A DNA stretch of 64,000 nucleotides from positions 62,001 to 126,000 of the forward strand of contig WSUB01000064.1 in assembly GCA_019633425.1 (NCBI GenBank), in the 5' to 3' direction. Below, piece after piece: positions 1-11,082 of the stretch. Below the pieces are notes generated by a model, which was given only the letters and a program-made list of their open reading frames with translations, was not told the origin of the DNA and ran no database searches. How positions within the stretch are numbered: the first letter of the stretch is position 1; every line of letters starts with the position of its first letter. A program made the translations under genes and the position numbers. The DNA comes from Tulasnella sp. 424. Lineage: Eukaryota; Basidiomycota; Agaricomycetes; Cantharellales; Tulasnellaceae.

Positions 1-961
1 CCAGGTAACCAAGACGGGAGATGCTGTACTGCAAACCCAAGAGAGTTGGTTCGGATAGCAATAAATGTCGTGAAACGAACTTACGGGAAGAAATTAGATC
101 TACGAGATACCCTTGTATCGATTGATCTATAATCTCAAAAACATGAGAATTGAGTTGGACAAAGTCATTGCCGCGGCCGTCCTCGAGCCTCCCGTACGTC
201 AATTCGACGATTTCCTGGGCAATAACCCTTTAAAGGTCCACCAAAATCGATCTAAATGCTGCCACAAACTCATATATGGAGGCTCTCTTACTTCTTTAAG
301 TCGTCCAGGAAGCTCTCTGGTTGGGCCAGTAAACATTCGAGGTATTCTCGAGTTTTCTGCTTAAATAATGGCGAGTAGTCCCTCTTGACGACCTCGACAG
401 AAAGGGCGTGCTTCAGGAGGGTTCGCTGCTCCCCCCATCCTGAGTCAAGTCTACAAAGTGGTGTGAGGTACCACAATCCTGGATGCCAGGACTCGTTAAA
501 TGAAACCCTGGAGACGCCTCTTCGCAACGCCATGGGACTTACCGACTAGGTCCGCTATCATGGCAAACCTCGGTCGGTCGGTATAGATAAACCCTCTCTG
601 TTCTAACAGCTCCCTCGCAACTTCGAGCGAGTTTAGGATGAGAAAAGGCTTTCCAGGGATTGTAAGCCAGGTCATGGGGCCGTACTGCTCCCCCAGTTTG
701 GTCCATGTTAGTGCGAACTCGGACTTCGGCATATCAAGAACGTCTGGAAACACCATTAGCAGACGGATTATATATCCTATCCAAGCCTTGCGTAGGAGAA
801 AGCTTACTTCCAATGAGGGGAAGCGGTCGTGGGCCAGGAGGGTATTGGGAACGGTGTCGAGACCGCGTCCAATAAGCGTGAAGGAGAAAGAGAGCCAAAG
901 CGGTCCCAGTAGCAAGGGCTGCATTTGTGGTTGAGAGTCCGTTAAGAATGTACGAGGACAT
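1..961 (-). CDS. Cytochrome P450 (copy A), 5' part, runs off window
   Basis: N-terminal half of a membrane-bound fungal P450 mono-oxygenase; the rest lies beyond the left edge. Exon 1 starts at 961 with a hydrophobic anchor followed by the proline-rich hinge YPPGPRPLPLIG. Exon 2 carries the stretch LGEQYGPMTWLTIPG, exon 3 the C-helix region (QRTLLKHAL) and exon 4 the stretch VELTYGRLED. A fifth exon begins near position 29 (QHLPSWLPG). Splice phases match those of copies B and C, and I saw no internal stop in these exons, so this part looks intact. The heme-binding end is not visible. The family inserts one oxygen atom into hydrophobic substrates at the ER; the substrate is unknown. The gene is the first of three minus-strand copies that share promoter and spacer sequence. 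Confidence 0.8.
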
Positions 962-1055
962 GTTATACGGCGGGTTTGGGGTCCCGGGGGGGGAGATCGT
1001 GTCTCTTGCTCAACAAGGAGAGACTTCCCTCTCTCAACCGAGAACGTCAGACTGC

Positions 1056-1063
1056 TTTATATA
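1056..1063 (-). promoter_or_regulatory. TATA box of P450 copy A
   Basis: TATATAAA on the minus strand about 95 bases upstream of the start codon. It is followed by GCAGTCTGAC, and the same element-plus-flank recurs in front of copies B and C, so the three promoters are duplicates. Confidence 0.6.
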
Positions 1064-1557
1064 ATGCACACTGTGTCGGGTGGCGAGTGGCACAGAAAGG
1101 GACGCCCAAGAAGACGGCAAGACAAACCATAGCAGTGGTACTCGGAATGTGACGAAGTCTACCGTGGAATTCGAAATACCATATCTACCGTGGAAATACC
1201 ATATTTGTGCAAGGCTGGGGGTGATTTCTTCGGTCGATACATGCAACCCTGAAATCGGGATAAGGAACCGTGTGGGCAATGAATATCGTGAAGTGACCAG
1301 GTGCACCGTGCAGCCCAGTTTGAATGAAAAGCAACTAGAACCTGCCTTCGATGCCACAACGCGCACCGCTACACAATACCTTCATTCTCCGTCCATCAGA
1401 AACAAATGTGCGGACCTGTTAGCTATACGCATGCGGTAATTCAGCTATAGCACTGGAATCTAACTACGCATAGAGGTTTCAGGACTTTGCCTGGTCAGAT
1501 CGGGGGAACCGATTCAAGCCTCTTTAGTGCAGTGCCGGCCAGAAGACGTAAAGTGAG
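1064..1557. repeat. P450 upstream spacer, repeated at 8930-9370
   Basis: No gene is seen. The stretch from about 1255 to 1640 closely resembles 8985-9370: shared landmarks are ATGAAAAGCAAC, a GACCAGAAGACGTA-like segment and AGTGAGGTGGG. It is therefore upstream DNA that was copied together with the P450 genes. Confidence 0.6.
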
Positions 1558-2170
1558 GTGGGAGCTCAGATCTTAAGCCTCCATTTATTCCTCTCGAGAA
1601 TTAACTCCGTCACCACAAAGGCAACAAAGGAGGACCTGCGATCCGATCAGCTCTCTCCCTTGATAGAGCGTAACCACTCGGACCTTTTCCGGGCCGGTGC
1701 TCATCGCTTCCAATTGACCGCATCGTTCGCGAGCCTGGAAACTTCCGTCATAGTCTCAAAAGGTGGTGTAAACCAAGACAGGACTTTCGGCGTAGCCAAT
1801 GTCCTGACCTCTTTGCTTTGCAGGAGCCTCGGCGAGACGATTTCGACGTTGGCTTATGGCGCGTATACAGATGACCAGGGAAACGAATACATCGCAAAGC
1901 AAGAAGAGCTCCTTGTTTACTCTACGCTCGCCTGGGCAGGTTACTTGGTCGACATCTTTTCCTAGTGTGAGTATGGGTCAGGTTTTATCTTGCTCTCTTT
2001 CTAACCCCGGAGAAGTGAAAATTGTCCCAAGTTGGTTCCGTGGTGCTTAATTCCAGAGGGACGCCACAGCGTGGAGGAACACATGACCGACCTGCCAGTG
2101 AGACATCTAGTGATTAAAGGTGTAAAGAAGCGAATGCTACGGAACCACATACGCGTTTTTTGAGGGATGG
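1558..2170 (+). pseudogene. Plus-strand P450 relic 1
   Basis: A decayed piece of a P450 lying opposite to the main genes. Translation gives segments that line up with the family: an EDLRSDQLSPLIERNHSDLF-like stretch matching the C-helix region, then LGETISTLAYGAYTDDQGNE, which matches the VELTYGRLEDEQG segment, then a GYLVDIFS-like end. Linker sequence is out of frame, start and heme regions are missing, and a stop follows at 1963. A second copy lies at 5537-6120. It is probably an old duplicate fragment copied along with the array. Confidence 0.6.
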
Positions 2171-2738
2171 TGCCTAAAGGGTCTGGGCGGTTGAACTAGA
2201 GAGGCCAGAGGGAGGACCACCCCTCAACAAGGACACCGATCGGTTCAACTTTGGGTTCCTTAAGTGGGTTGCCCTGTATAGAAGGAAGCGAAATGGTGCT
2301 GACGTGCCAAGTGGTGGGAAAAGAGGAGTAACAAGTTCTGTGTCACGGCAGATTGAACGCAGGGGGAGGGGGATATCTTCCTACTGTAGGAAGATTATTA
2401 AGCGAAATCTGTATTGGCACACTACGGGTATTTTAGTTGCTTATTCATAATGCGGTATACAGTGATGAGGGGGCAAAAGTCCCTTTTCGCGACGCCCGCC
2501 GATAATGAGTGACCGCAGCTACGTCTTTCATGGTCTTTCAACCCCCAGTTTACACGAATAAAACCGGCGAGAAACGTTCACAGTTGACCCTCAAGGCAGA
2601 TCATAGCTTGTTTTCTGCTGTCATTGATGATGGAAAGTGTTCGATTTGAGCTTTCGTGGTCAAGTCCATGCGAACTTAGCCTCGATTCCATACTCTTCAT
2701 TGAGGAACAGCAGTACATGTGCGTACTATATACAGAGC
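2171..2738. repeat. Spacer downstream of P450 B, repeated at 9500-9745
   Basis: No gene is seen. From about 2430 to 2660 the sequence resembles 9500-9745, including the landmark GAACGTTCACAGTTGACC (with small changes) and ATTGATGATGGAA. This is the 3' flank of the P450 unit. Confidence 0.55.
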
Positions 2739-4995
2739 CTAGAGGGCAGTAAGATCTAGCTTTTCTCGTAAATTCTCTTGTCTCGGAACGAACTGGCACT
2801 TGAAGGGAACTGGCAAACTAGGGAGCGCTCAAATTAGCCTTTTTCATGATCAAAGAGCTTCAGCAGAAAAGCGTTGACGACGAACCACAATAATGTTTCT
2901 ACGTTGAACCAGTCCGAATCGCTCTTCAACTGGGTGGTGTCTCCTTCCGCCCTCTTAAGTCGGAATGCCCAAAGGATGGAGGCAGCCATGAGCCAAACGA
3001 CCCGGAACACTAGTTCATCGCCCGGGCAGCGGCGACGACCAATACCGAATACAAACTCTCTCGGGTCGAGCTCCGGCGTTGGCTTCAGATATCGCTCAGG
3101 ATCAAATCCTGATGGATTTGCATAGTGCTTCGTGTTTCGAGAGATTTCCCTTGGGAAACAGGACCACAATTGAGAGGTTAGTTCAAAGAAATAGGCAGAC
3201 CTGGGGAGTTGGACCTCTTACCATATGTTCAACAGGATAGTAGTGCCTTTCGGAATGAGATAGCCCTTGTAAATATCATCTTCTACAGAGCGATGAGGAA
3301 ACCCTAGAGACGGTGTGATTGGATCGTTCAGATGCTCCATGTGGTCGTTCACGTGTTTGAAAGGCTAGGACTCGCCTGGTCCGGATAAAGGACACCATCT
3401 GAGATTTTCGAGCACCACTGCACGAAGATATGGCATATCATCGAAATCATCCAAAGTCGGCGGTCGTTCTGACCCCACTATACGGTCAATTTCCGCACAA
3501 GCCTTTTCTTGAACGGATGGAAATACAGTCATTGCGAGGAGCAACGCGCGGATACAATAAGAGGTCTGGAGAAGAGTGACGCATCAGTGGGTCACGCTGG
3601 GCTTGCGGCAGAGAGACGAAATGCTAACCGTATCGACGCCAGCTGCGCAAGAGACCGGAGCGCGGGGTTGGTCAGACCTTGCCAATATTCCATTGAGAGA
3701 AAAGTAAGAAAAAAACAAACCGACGAAAAAGGTAAAGCCACTATGGCAAATTGATTCCTCCTTGGCCTTCATCTGCTCGTCGTCCTCGGAGCTTTCTAGC
3801 TGGTCCTGCAGCAATTGCAGGTTGTTCACCATAAAACAAGGTTTGCAATCTAAGCCACCCATATTCTTAACAATGGGGCGTCGTTCCAATTCAGCGGGGC
3901 GAGGAAAGGTAATGGCTCCTTGTAACGCTTACAATACTCTGTCGAGCACGTTCGAACATGGTTTGGTTTATGCCATCAATCTCTGTCTTCCAGTTGATAT
4001 AGAAGCGTCGCGTTTGAATTTCATGCCCGGAAGCCAGCTTGGGAGATATCGCACTGTGATTTTAGTTGCCCTGATAAGGTACTCGGCAGAGGCGGGTGGA
4101 TGGAGATGGCTGCTTACAGGCTGGAATCCAATCGACCAGGTATCCTTGAATCGTCGTATTTATCACGTCCAGAACGTATCTGTTGAGTTTGATATAATCT
4201 CTGCCTTGCTCATCTTTGAGCCTTCCGTATGTGAGTTCAACAATGTTCTCTCCCATAATCCTGCAATAGGGTGAAAGGTCAATCTAGTGCACCCTTTTTG
4301 AACGCACTAAATTAGCTGTACCTGCCCAACTCATCCCAGAAATCGTCGGGCCGTATTAATAAGGACTCTACATATTGCTTAGCTTTCCTCGTGAGGTGGG
4401 CGGAATAGTCCCGAACGACAACCTCTCTGGAAAGAGCGCGCTTCAGGAGGCTACGTTGCCTGCGCCATTCAGCCCCAAATGGACTGAAAGATGTGAAGGA
4501 TCGTAATCCTTTTTTATACCAAGTAAAACCCAGAGCCCGTAAACCCGACGTCCGACGCGTACATGACACTGCAGTCAACTCACCTATAAGCTCTACAGCC
4601 ATTACAAACCTCGGCCTGTCGGAATAGATAGCGCCCCGCGTGTCGAAGATGTCCTTTGCAACTTCCAAAGAGTTCAGGATAAGATAAGGTCGGCCGGCTA
4701 CGTCCAGGAACGTCAAAGGGCCGTATTGCTTCTTAAACTTATTCCAAGTGGCGATGAACTTAGATGTTGGCATATCGAGAAGATCTTTGTGAAGGGAACC
4801 TTATGTGCGTCAGGATATAGAAGAGTTGCAGCAGAAGCGCTTACTTCCGATTATTGGCAGGGGTCGAGGTCCAGGCGGATATGACAAACGGCGCTTAGAC
4901 GTCCAGTATTGGCCGAGAAAGAAGAGAGCTAGGGCGGCGCCCCCACCGAGAGCTAGATGAACAGTCGAGGACTGCTGAGCCAGTTGGGACGACAT
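2739..4995 (-). pseudogene. Cytochrome P450 (copy B), frameshifted
   Basis: Nearly full-length P450 with all landmarks: an N-terminal anchor from 4995, the hinge PPGPRPLPIIG, the segment VELTYGRLKDEQG, an I-helix AGVDT, the K-helix ENLRW (ExxR), a PERY motif, the heme loop FGIGRRRCPGDE with its cysteine, and an end PVPFKCQFVPRQE with stop at 2739. In the exon holding WLPGMKFKRDAS, five extra bases (around 3985-4005 on the minus strand) precede the TGGAAG codons. Copy C reads KRDASKWKKE there without a break, whereas copy B shifts frame and meets a stop a few codons later. This points to a recent pseudogene, because the downstream exons are still clean. A sequencing error is the main alternative. 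One intron uses a GC donor (3304-3375). Confidence 0.75.
3304..3375 (-). other. GC-AG intron in P450 B
   Basis: The intron between the K-helix exon and the GFPHRS exon starts with GCGAGT and ends with CTAG. Splicing here restores a glycine in phase 1, exactly as in the equivalent intron of copy D, which has a normal GTAAGT donor. Confidence 0.65.
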
Positions 4996-5039
4996 CGCGG
5001 GCAGGGAGTTGTCCCTCTCAACTAAGAGCGTCAGACTGC

Positions 5040-5047
5040 TTTATATA
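5040..5047 (-). promoter_or_regulatory. TATA box of P450 copy B
   Basis: TATATAA on the minus strand about 45 bases upstream of the start at 4995, in the same GCAGTCTGAC context as in front of copy A. Confidence 0.55.
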
Positions 5048-5536
5048 GGTGATAAGCCCTGTGTCAGATGGCGATTGGTAGAGAAAAGGAAGCGCCAGAC
5101 TCACGTGTAACCCTGAAATTGGGATAAGGAACCGTGTGGACAAGGTGCACCGTGCAACCCAATTTGAAAACCATCCCCCTTCCCCAATATCGGTCGCGAG
5201 GCGAGTCGTGGCATACGCCCTCCACAACGAGGGCTGCGGTTCAATCGTCCGTGGCGCCAGCCATGGAACCCGTCTCCCAATGCCAGCTGGACTAGTGCTA
5301 CCGCCTACCTCGAACACCACCCAGAACGACTGTCCCCCAACCCGGCTTGACATGTTTCGGCCACCAATCTCTGAGGGAGACTCGTCCAAGTGGTTCCGTG
5401 TACGAGATATTAGAGAAACGAGGTAGCAACTATGTGGATCGGCCACGAGCCGGTCATGATTCAGGGTTTTGTTGGTGCGTTGAAGACTTAACCGCGACAA
5501 AGGCGACATCTTAAACCTCTCAACTTTATTCCGCCG
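5048..5536. other. Intergenic spacer upstream of P450 B
   Basis: No gene is recognised. Only short open frames without family features are present. The first part keeps array-specific repeat sequence (AACCCTGAAATTGGGATAAG, also near 1245 and 8980). Confidence 0.5.
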
Positions 5537-6120
5537 TTGCGCCAAGCGGACTCAACTTTGCACCTGCATCGCAAGTACCTCCGATCAGCACTCTCTCTTG
5601 ACACAACAAAGCACAACTACTTGGACCTGTTCCTCGCTGCCGCTCATCGCTTCCTTGACCGCATCGTTTGCGAGCCTACCAACTTCCATCATAATCCCAA
5701 AGGTGGTGTAAACCAAGACAGGACTTTTGCACGTAGGCAATGTCCCGACCTCTTTGCTTGCAGGAGCCTTGGCAATTTCGACGTTGGCTAATGGCGTGCA
5801 TGGAGATGACCAGGGAAACGACTACTTCGAGAAGCAAGAAGAGCTGCTTGTGTACTTCACGCTCGCCTCGGCAGGTCACTTGGTCGACTTATCTCCCTTG
5901 GGTGAGTTCGGGCTAGGGTTTGTCTTGCTTTCTTTCTGACCCTGGACACGTGAAAAGTATCCCAAGGTGGGTCCCTGGTGCTCAATTCCTCAGGGACGTC
6001 AAAGAGTGAAGAAAATATATACATGATCGACCTGAGAAATCTAATGATTGAAGGGGTACAGAAGCGAATAGCAGGGAAAATTCTTGGTCGCTCACGCGTT
6101 TGCGGAGGGATGGTGTCTAA
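5537..6120 (+). pseudogene. Plus-strand P450 relic 2
   Basis: Second copy of the relic seen at 1558-2170. The translated pieces include LRSALSLDTTKHNYLDLFLA, followed by a segment resembling DRIVCEPTNF (C-helix region and the part after it), then GDDQGNDYFEKQEELLVYFT, which corresponds to the DEQGRDYIKLNRYVLDV segment of the intact genes. Frames change between the pieces and no start or heme region exists. The GGTGTAAACCAAGACAGGAC spacer is shared with relic 1, showing that both derive from one earlier fragment. Confidence 0.6.
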
Positions 6121-6159
6121 ACGGCAGCTGACGATTTAACTAGGCGGCAAACGAAGGAC

Positions 6160-6480
6160 GCTCCTGCTATGTTGTGAATATGCTGGAAGAGCTTCAGAAA
6201 CACAAGGACGAAGCCGGGGCCAACATTACTGAAGATATATATATAACCAGGCCGTATACGACAGTGGTAATACCCGGATATTTTCTCGCTGCAGCTCATC
6301 ACCTCCTCGGACGCCTTGTTCGTAATTGCAAGAAACGCAAGCCCCCTGGTTTTGGTTCAAAAGGTTGCGCTAATACTTATTGACGGAGCCATCGGACGCC
6401 GGCGATGATGTCCTTACCTCTTCATTCTCCGCAGCCTGGAACGTTCGTCATCAAGTAGTAACTATATGCGAAAGCGGAGG
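6160..6480 (+). pseudogene. Short P450-like relic 3
   Basis: A 69-codon frame contains FLAAAHHLLGRLV, similar to FLAAAHRFLDRIV in relic 2, and the tail has AGCCTGGAACGTTCGTCATC, similar to sequence in relic 1. It is probably a further decayed fragment of the same element. The assignment is weak because only short pieces match. Confidence 0.35.
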
Positions 6481-6543
6481 ATAGCTTCGATTGAATGCCC
6501 TACATTGAGGCACAGCAGGACAGGTGCATACTATATACAGAGA

Positions 6544-8778
6544 CTAGAGGACACCGAGACCTAGCTTCTCTCGTAATTTTTCTTGTCTCGGAACGAAGTC
6601 GCACTTGAAGGGGACCGCCAAGCTATGGGACACCCAAATCAGCCTTTTCCGCGATTACAGGGCTCCGGTGGAAAATGATCGGCGACGAACCACAGTGTAT
6701 TGATGTCAAACCAGTCCGAATCGTTATTCAACGGGGTAGTGTCCCCTTCCACCCTTTTAAGGCGGAATGCCCAAAGGATAGATGCAGCCATGAGCCAAAT
6801 GATCCGGAACGCTAGCTCGTCACCCGGGCAGCGACGGCGACCAAAACCAAAGATAATCTCTCGGGGGTCGAGCTCCGGCGTTGGCCCCAGATATCGCTCA
6901 GGGTCAAATACCGATGGGTTTGCATAGTGCTTCGTGTTTCGAGAGATCCCCCTGAGTAAGTATCACCACAGGTGAAAGGTCAGCTCAAGGAAACGAACAG
7001 ACATACGGAGCTATATCACTTACCACACGTTTGGTAGGACAGTAGTGCCTTTCGGAATAAAGTAGCCCTCGTAAACATCATCTTCAATGGAACGATGAGG
7101 GAAGCCTAGTGGGGGTGCGATTGAACTGGTCAGATGATTTACGGAGTCATTAAGATATTTGCAAGACGAGACTCGCCTCCTGATGATTGGGGGCACCATC
7201 TGAAATTCTCGAGCACAACCGCATGAAGGTATGGCATGTCATTAAAATCGTCCAAAGTAGGGAGTCGTTCTGATCCCACTACACGGTCAATTTCCGCACA
7301 AGCCTTCTCTTGAATGGATGGAAATACAGTCATCGCAAGGAGGAAAGCGTGGATAGTGCGGGAAGACTGGAGAAGAGAGGAATATTGGGTCGCGTCAAAA
7401 TTCCGCGGCAGAGCGATGAAATACCTACCGTATCGGCACCGGCTGTGAAGAACGCCGCAGCGCGGGTTGGTCAGACCTCTCCAATATTCCATCGAGAAAG
7501 AAGTGAAGACTAACCGAGGAAAAAACTAAAGCCACTATGGCGGATTATTTCCTCCTGGGCCTCCATCCGCTCCGCATCCTCGGAGCTTTCTTGCTGGCCC
7601 TGTAACTCTAGCAGGTTGTTCACCATGAAACAAGATTTACAGTCTAAACCACCCGAGGTCTGAATAAATGGGGTGTTATTTCAGTTCAGGGCGGTGAGCA
7701 AAGATTGAGCTCCACTGCTCACAATACTCTGCTTGGCACGTTCGAACGTGATTCGGTTTATGTCGTCAATCTCCTTCTTCCATTTAGAAGCATCTCGCTT
7801 AAACTTCATGCCCGGAAGCCAGCTTGGGATATATTGCACTGTGATTTGAGTAGCCCTGATAAGAGGCCCGGCTTAAGGTGGGTGGGCATGGTTGCTTACA
7901 GGCTGGAATTAAATCGACCATGTATCCTCCAAACACTACATTTACAACGTCCAGAACGCGTCTGTTGAGTTTGACATAATCTCTGCCCTGCTCATCCCCA
8001 AGCCTTCCATATGAGAGTTCAACAATGTTCTCTCCCGTAATCCTACAATAGGGTAAAAGGTCAAACTTATGGGGCACCATCGATCTGAACGCATAAAGCC
8101 GTCGCACCTGACCAAATCGACCAGAAAATTGTCAGGCCGAACGAGTAAGCACTCTACATACTGCTTAGCCTTCTTCGCGAGGAGGGTGGAATAGTCCCTA
8201 ACGACGACCTCTTTGGAAAGAGCGTGCTTCAGGAGGGTACGGTGCCCGCGCCATTCCGCCCCAAATGGACTAAAAGGCGTGAAGGAACGCATTCCTTTTT
8301 GTCAAGTCAAATCCAGAGCCCGTAAGCTCCAGGTCCAGCGCGTACATGACACTGCAGTCAACTTACCTACAAGTTCTACACCCATTACAAACCTCGGTCG
8401 GTCGACATAGATAGCGCCCCGCGTGTCTAAGATGTCCCTTGCAACTTCCAAGGAGTTTAGGACAAGAAAAGGTTGGCCGGCTACGTTCAGAAACGTCAAA
8501 GGGCCGTACTGCTTCCCAAACTTATCCCAAGTGACGGCCATCTTGGATCTTGGCATATCGAGAAGGTCTTTGTGGAGGGAATGCTATGTGCGTCAGAATA
8601 TGGAAGGACTGAAGTGGAAGCGCTCACTTCCGATTATTGGCAGGGGTCGAGGTCCAGGCGGATATGGCAAACGACGCTTAGATGTCCAGTATCGGCCAAG
8701 AAAATAGAAAGCGAGGGCGGCGCCCCCGCCGAGAGCTAGACAAACAGTCGGGTACTGCTGAGCCAGCTGGGACAGCAT
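6544..8778 (-). CDS. Cytochrome P450 (copy C), apparently intact
   Basis: Complete fungal P450 mono-oxygenase, probably ER-anchored; substrate unknown. In order: N-terminal anchor from 8778, hinge PPGPRPLPIIG, YGPLTFLNVAGQPF, C-helix region EWRGHRTLLKHAL, VELSYGRLGDEQG, LPGMKFKRDASKWKKE, I-helix AGADT, K-helix ENFRW (ExxR), PERY, heme loop FGFGRRRCPGDE, and a last exon PFKCDFVPRQEK ending at 6544. About ten exons join in consistent phases with no stop. The intron before GFPHRS has a GC donor (7106-7176). It is a tandem sister of copies A and B, and the best candidate in the array for a working enzyme. Confidence 0.8.
7106..7176 (-). other. GC-AG intron in P450 C
   Basis: The donor is GGAG|GCGAGT and the acceptor CACTAG. 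It occupies the same position and phase as the GC-AG intron of copy B, so the GC donor was present before those two copies separated. Confidence 0.65.
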
Positions 8779-8819
8779 CGCGGACAGAGACCTCTCTCAA
8801 CTGAGAACGTCAGCCTGCT

Positions 8820-8827
8820 TTATATAA
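8820..8827 (-). promoter_or_regulatory. TATA box of P450 copy C
   Basis: TATATAAA on the minus strand, about 45 bases upstream of the start at 8778, in the conserved GCAGGCTGACG context. Confidence 0.6.
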
Positions 8828-8929
8828 GCGACAGCTCCTATAAACCCTGTATTAGATGGCAATTGGTACAGAAAAGAAAGCCCCAGAAGACTGCGGAACT
8901 AATTTCAAATGCGAAGACAAACCTTAGCA

Positions 8930-9370
8930 GATCCCATATTCGTGCTAGGCTCGTGGTGTTTTCTTCGATCAATCTATGCAGCCCTGAAATCGGGATAAGG
9001 AACCGTGTGAGAAATGGACCTCAAGTTAAATGAAAAGCAACCGGAACCCGCCTTCGATGCGCCAACGAGCTACAGGCCCCAGCCCATCAGAAACAAGTGT
9101 GTGGACCTGCTGCGTATACGCATGGAATGATTCGGCTATAGCTCTGGAATTCAACTACACCGAGGGGCCTCAAAACTTTGCTGGCCACTTTGGGGGAACC
9201 CGACCTCGCCAAGCCTCCCTAGCGCACTGCGCGACCAGAAGACGTATACGTAAAGTGAGGTGGGGGCTCAGATCTTACACCTCCATTTTTTCCTATTGAA
9301 GAATGAATTCCGTCCGCAAAGGCAACAAATTTGCAAAGGAGGAGCTTACCACTAATTTCTCGACAGGCGT
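8930..9370. repeat. P450 upstream spacer, copy matching 1255-1640
   Basis: Resembles the upstream spacer of P450 A over about 390 bases; no gene is seen. It marks the upstream end of the third P450 unit. Confidence 0.55.
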
Positions 9371-9499
9371 TGGTACCTGAGCTCAGTCCCGCCATAATCC
9401 CTCTTCACCAACGTACGCCCCTCTCAGATACAGCTATGAGCACTCCTCTTTCCAATAACGTCGTGTCCTAGGTACCTCCAGTCTCCCTCTGCCTTTATC

Positions 9500-9745
9500 C
9501 ATACGAAAATAAGTATTAGCTGCTGTGTTAATAATACGCTACACAGTGAGGAGAGGGCAAAAATTCCGCTTTGGCGACGCACGCCAATAACGAGTAACCA
9601 GTTTATCCGGAACTACACGTCTCTCATCATCGTTCAGGTTACACAGACAAACCGCCGAGGAACGTTCACAGTTGACCTTCAAAGCAGACCATGGTGTTTT
9701 GTCCCTTCCTGGCTATCATTGATGATGGAAGTGTTCGATTTGAGC
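9500..9745. repeat. Orphan P450 3' flank
   Basis: Matches the sequence at 2430-2660, which lies just 3' of P450 B, but here no P450 C-terminal exon precedes it on the minus strand. It is the expected scar of a lost unit or the boundary of the array. Confidence 0.5.
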
Positions 9746-10892
9746 CTTCAATTCCCAAAGATGGGACATCGGTATTGGGAACTCTCGTGTCGCTAGTTAC
9801 TTTCTCGTGCGCCTTAGTCCGTGGAGTTGATATGGTGTAGGTGAAGTTGACTGGCAGAGAATGGCTTGCTGGGGTGTGAACTTGGTAGGGTGACCCGAAT
9901 GTTTCCTGCAGCCACAAGGGGGTGGAGGAGGTGAAAGACATTCAGACGTGGTTTGGTCTGAGTATTCAGAGACACAGAGCTGAACACGAAGCTTAGCAAG
10001 ACATTGGTCATTGGCGTCAATGATAAGTCGGGACATCCGGTGGAACGGTCTTCGAGTCTAGCACGAAGTTCGTCGAGTGACCTGACAAAGACGGGTGGAG
10101 GCCCTTCGAAGCCGGATGATCATGAGATATGCAATAGGCTCACTTGACTCTTCGAATTTTTCGACGAATCTGAATGGTACTAGTCGCAGCCGAGAGGTCG
10201 GCGCCGGTGAGCTCCTCGGACTCCGCAACCTTGTAAGACGAGCTTACAGCGTCGGACTTGCATTAGCCGTAGGAAAAAGAACGGGTTCGCTCGGTTTCCC
10301 TGCACGAAGCTCAGATTCCGCTTTCCCGCACTAAGTAGACATGAAAGTCTCTGATACCAAACACCCGTGGAACTATCGGTTTTCACTTGATCGACGAAAG
10401 GGAGGGGAGGACGACATGAGGGAAGAGACCGCGAGGGTGGGAAAGGGGAGCCGGACGCGGAACTGATCGGAGCCGCGGCATTCGCATCTCGTAAGTTCTT
10501 TCTACTACAACTACCTTCGACTCGCCCTCCGCGGCTTATCGGGTTTTGACTCTCCAATGAAACCTATCGGAAACAGTGTTTACCTCCACCCGCGGATCTG
10601 CAACGCACCTGACCATTGGGCAGGGCTTCGCTACTATCTACCCGAGGGCAAACTTCTGCATGCCGTTCTCACCACCGCTCGCTTTGTCAGACATGCGTCC
10701 ATGACGCTCCAGACAGCTTGTTTCTTCCCCGCAACCCCGACCGCAAATCAGACCACTGTTCATTTTACATTCTGGATGTTGTCAGCGGGTCTCGCTGACC
10801 GTTCCAACCGGCGTGAAAGCAGGGATTGCCGAGGCTCGGAAATCATGAGACGAACGACGTCATTCCCATCCCAAAGCTTAGGCTCGCCGCCG
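9746..10892. other. No recognised gene
   Basis: Several open frames of 70-130 codons overlap on both strands, none with a family motif, signal peptide or plausible splice structure. The right end is the promoter of the first MARVEL-like gene. Confidence 0.4.
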
Positions 10893-10898
10893 TATATA
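10893..10898 (+). promoter_or_regulatory. TATA box of MARVEL-like gene 1
   Basis: TATATA about 190 bases upstream of the start at 11083, followed by CT-rich sequence. The distance is long for a TATA box, so a leader or 5' intron is possible. Confidence 0.35.
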
Positions 10899-11082
10899 AC
10901 ATCGCCTAGGATAAGCCAGCTTGATACTCATCAGCTCAGCTAAGTTTCCTTGCCTCTTAACGCCTCTTACGGTGCGCTCTCCTGCGGCTCCTTGGCTCTC
11001 CTTGGCTTTGCGAATACTGATCCGCGACTTCCTTAATAGACTCTCAGTACCTAATACCTAATCCTCCAAAAACAAGTCCAAG

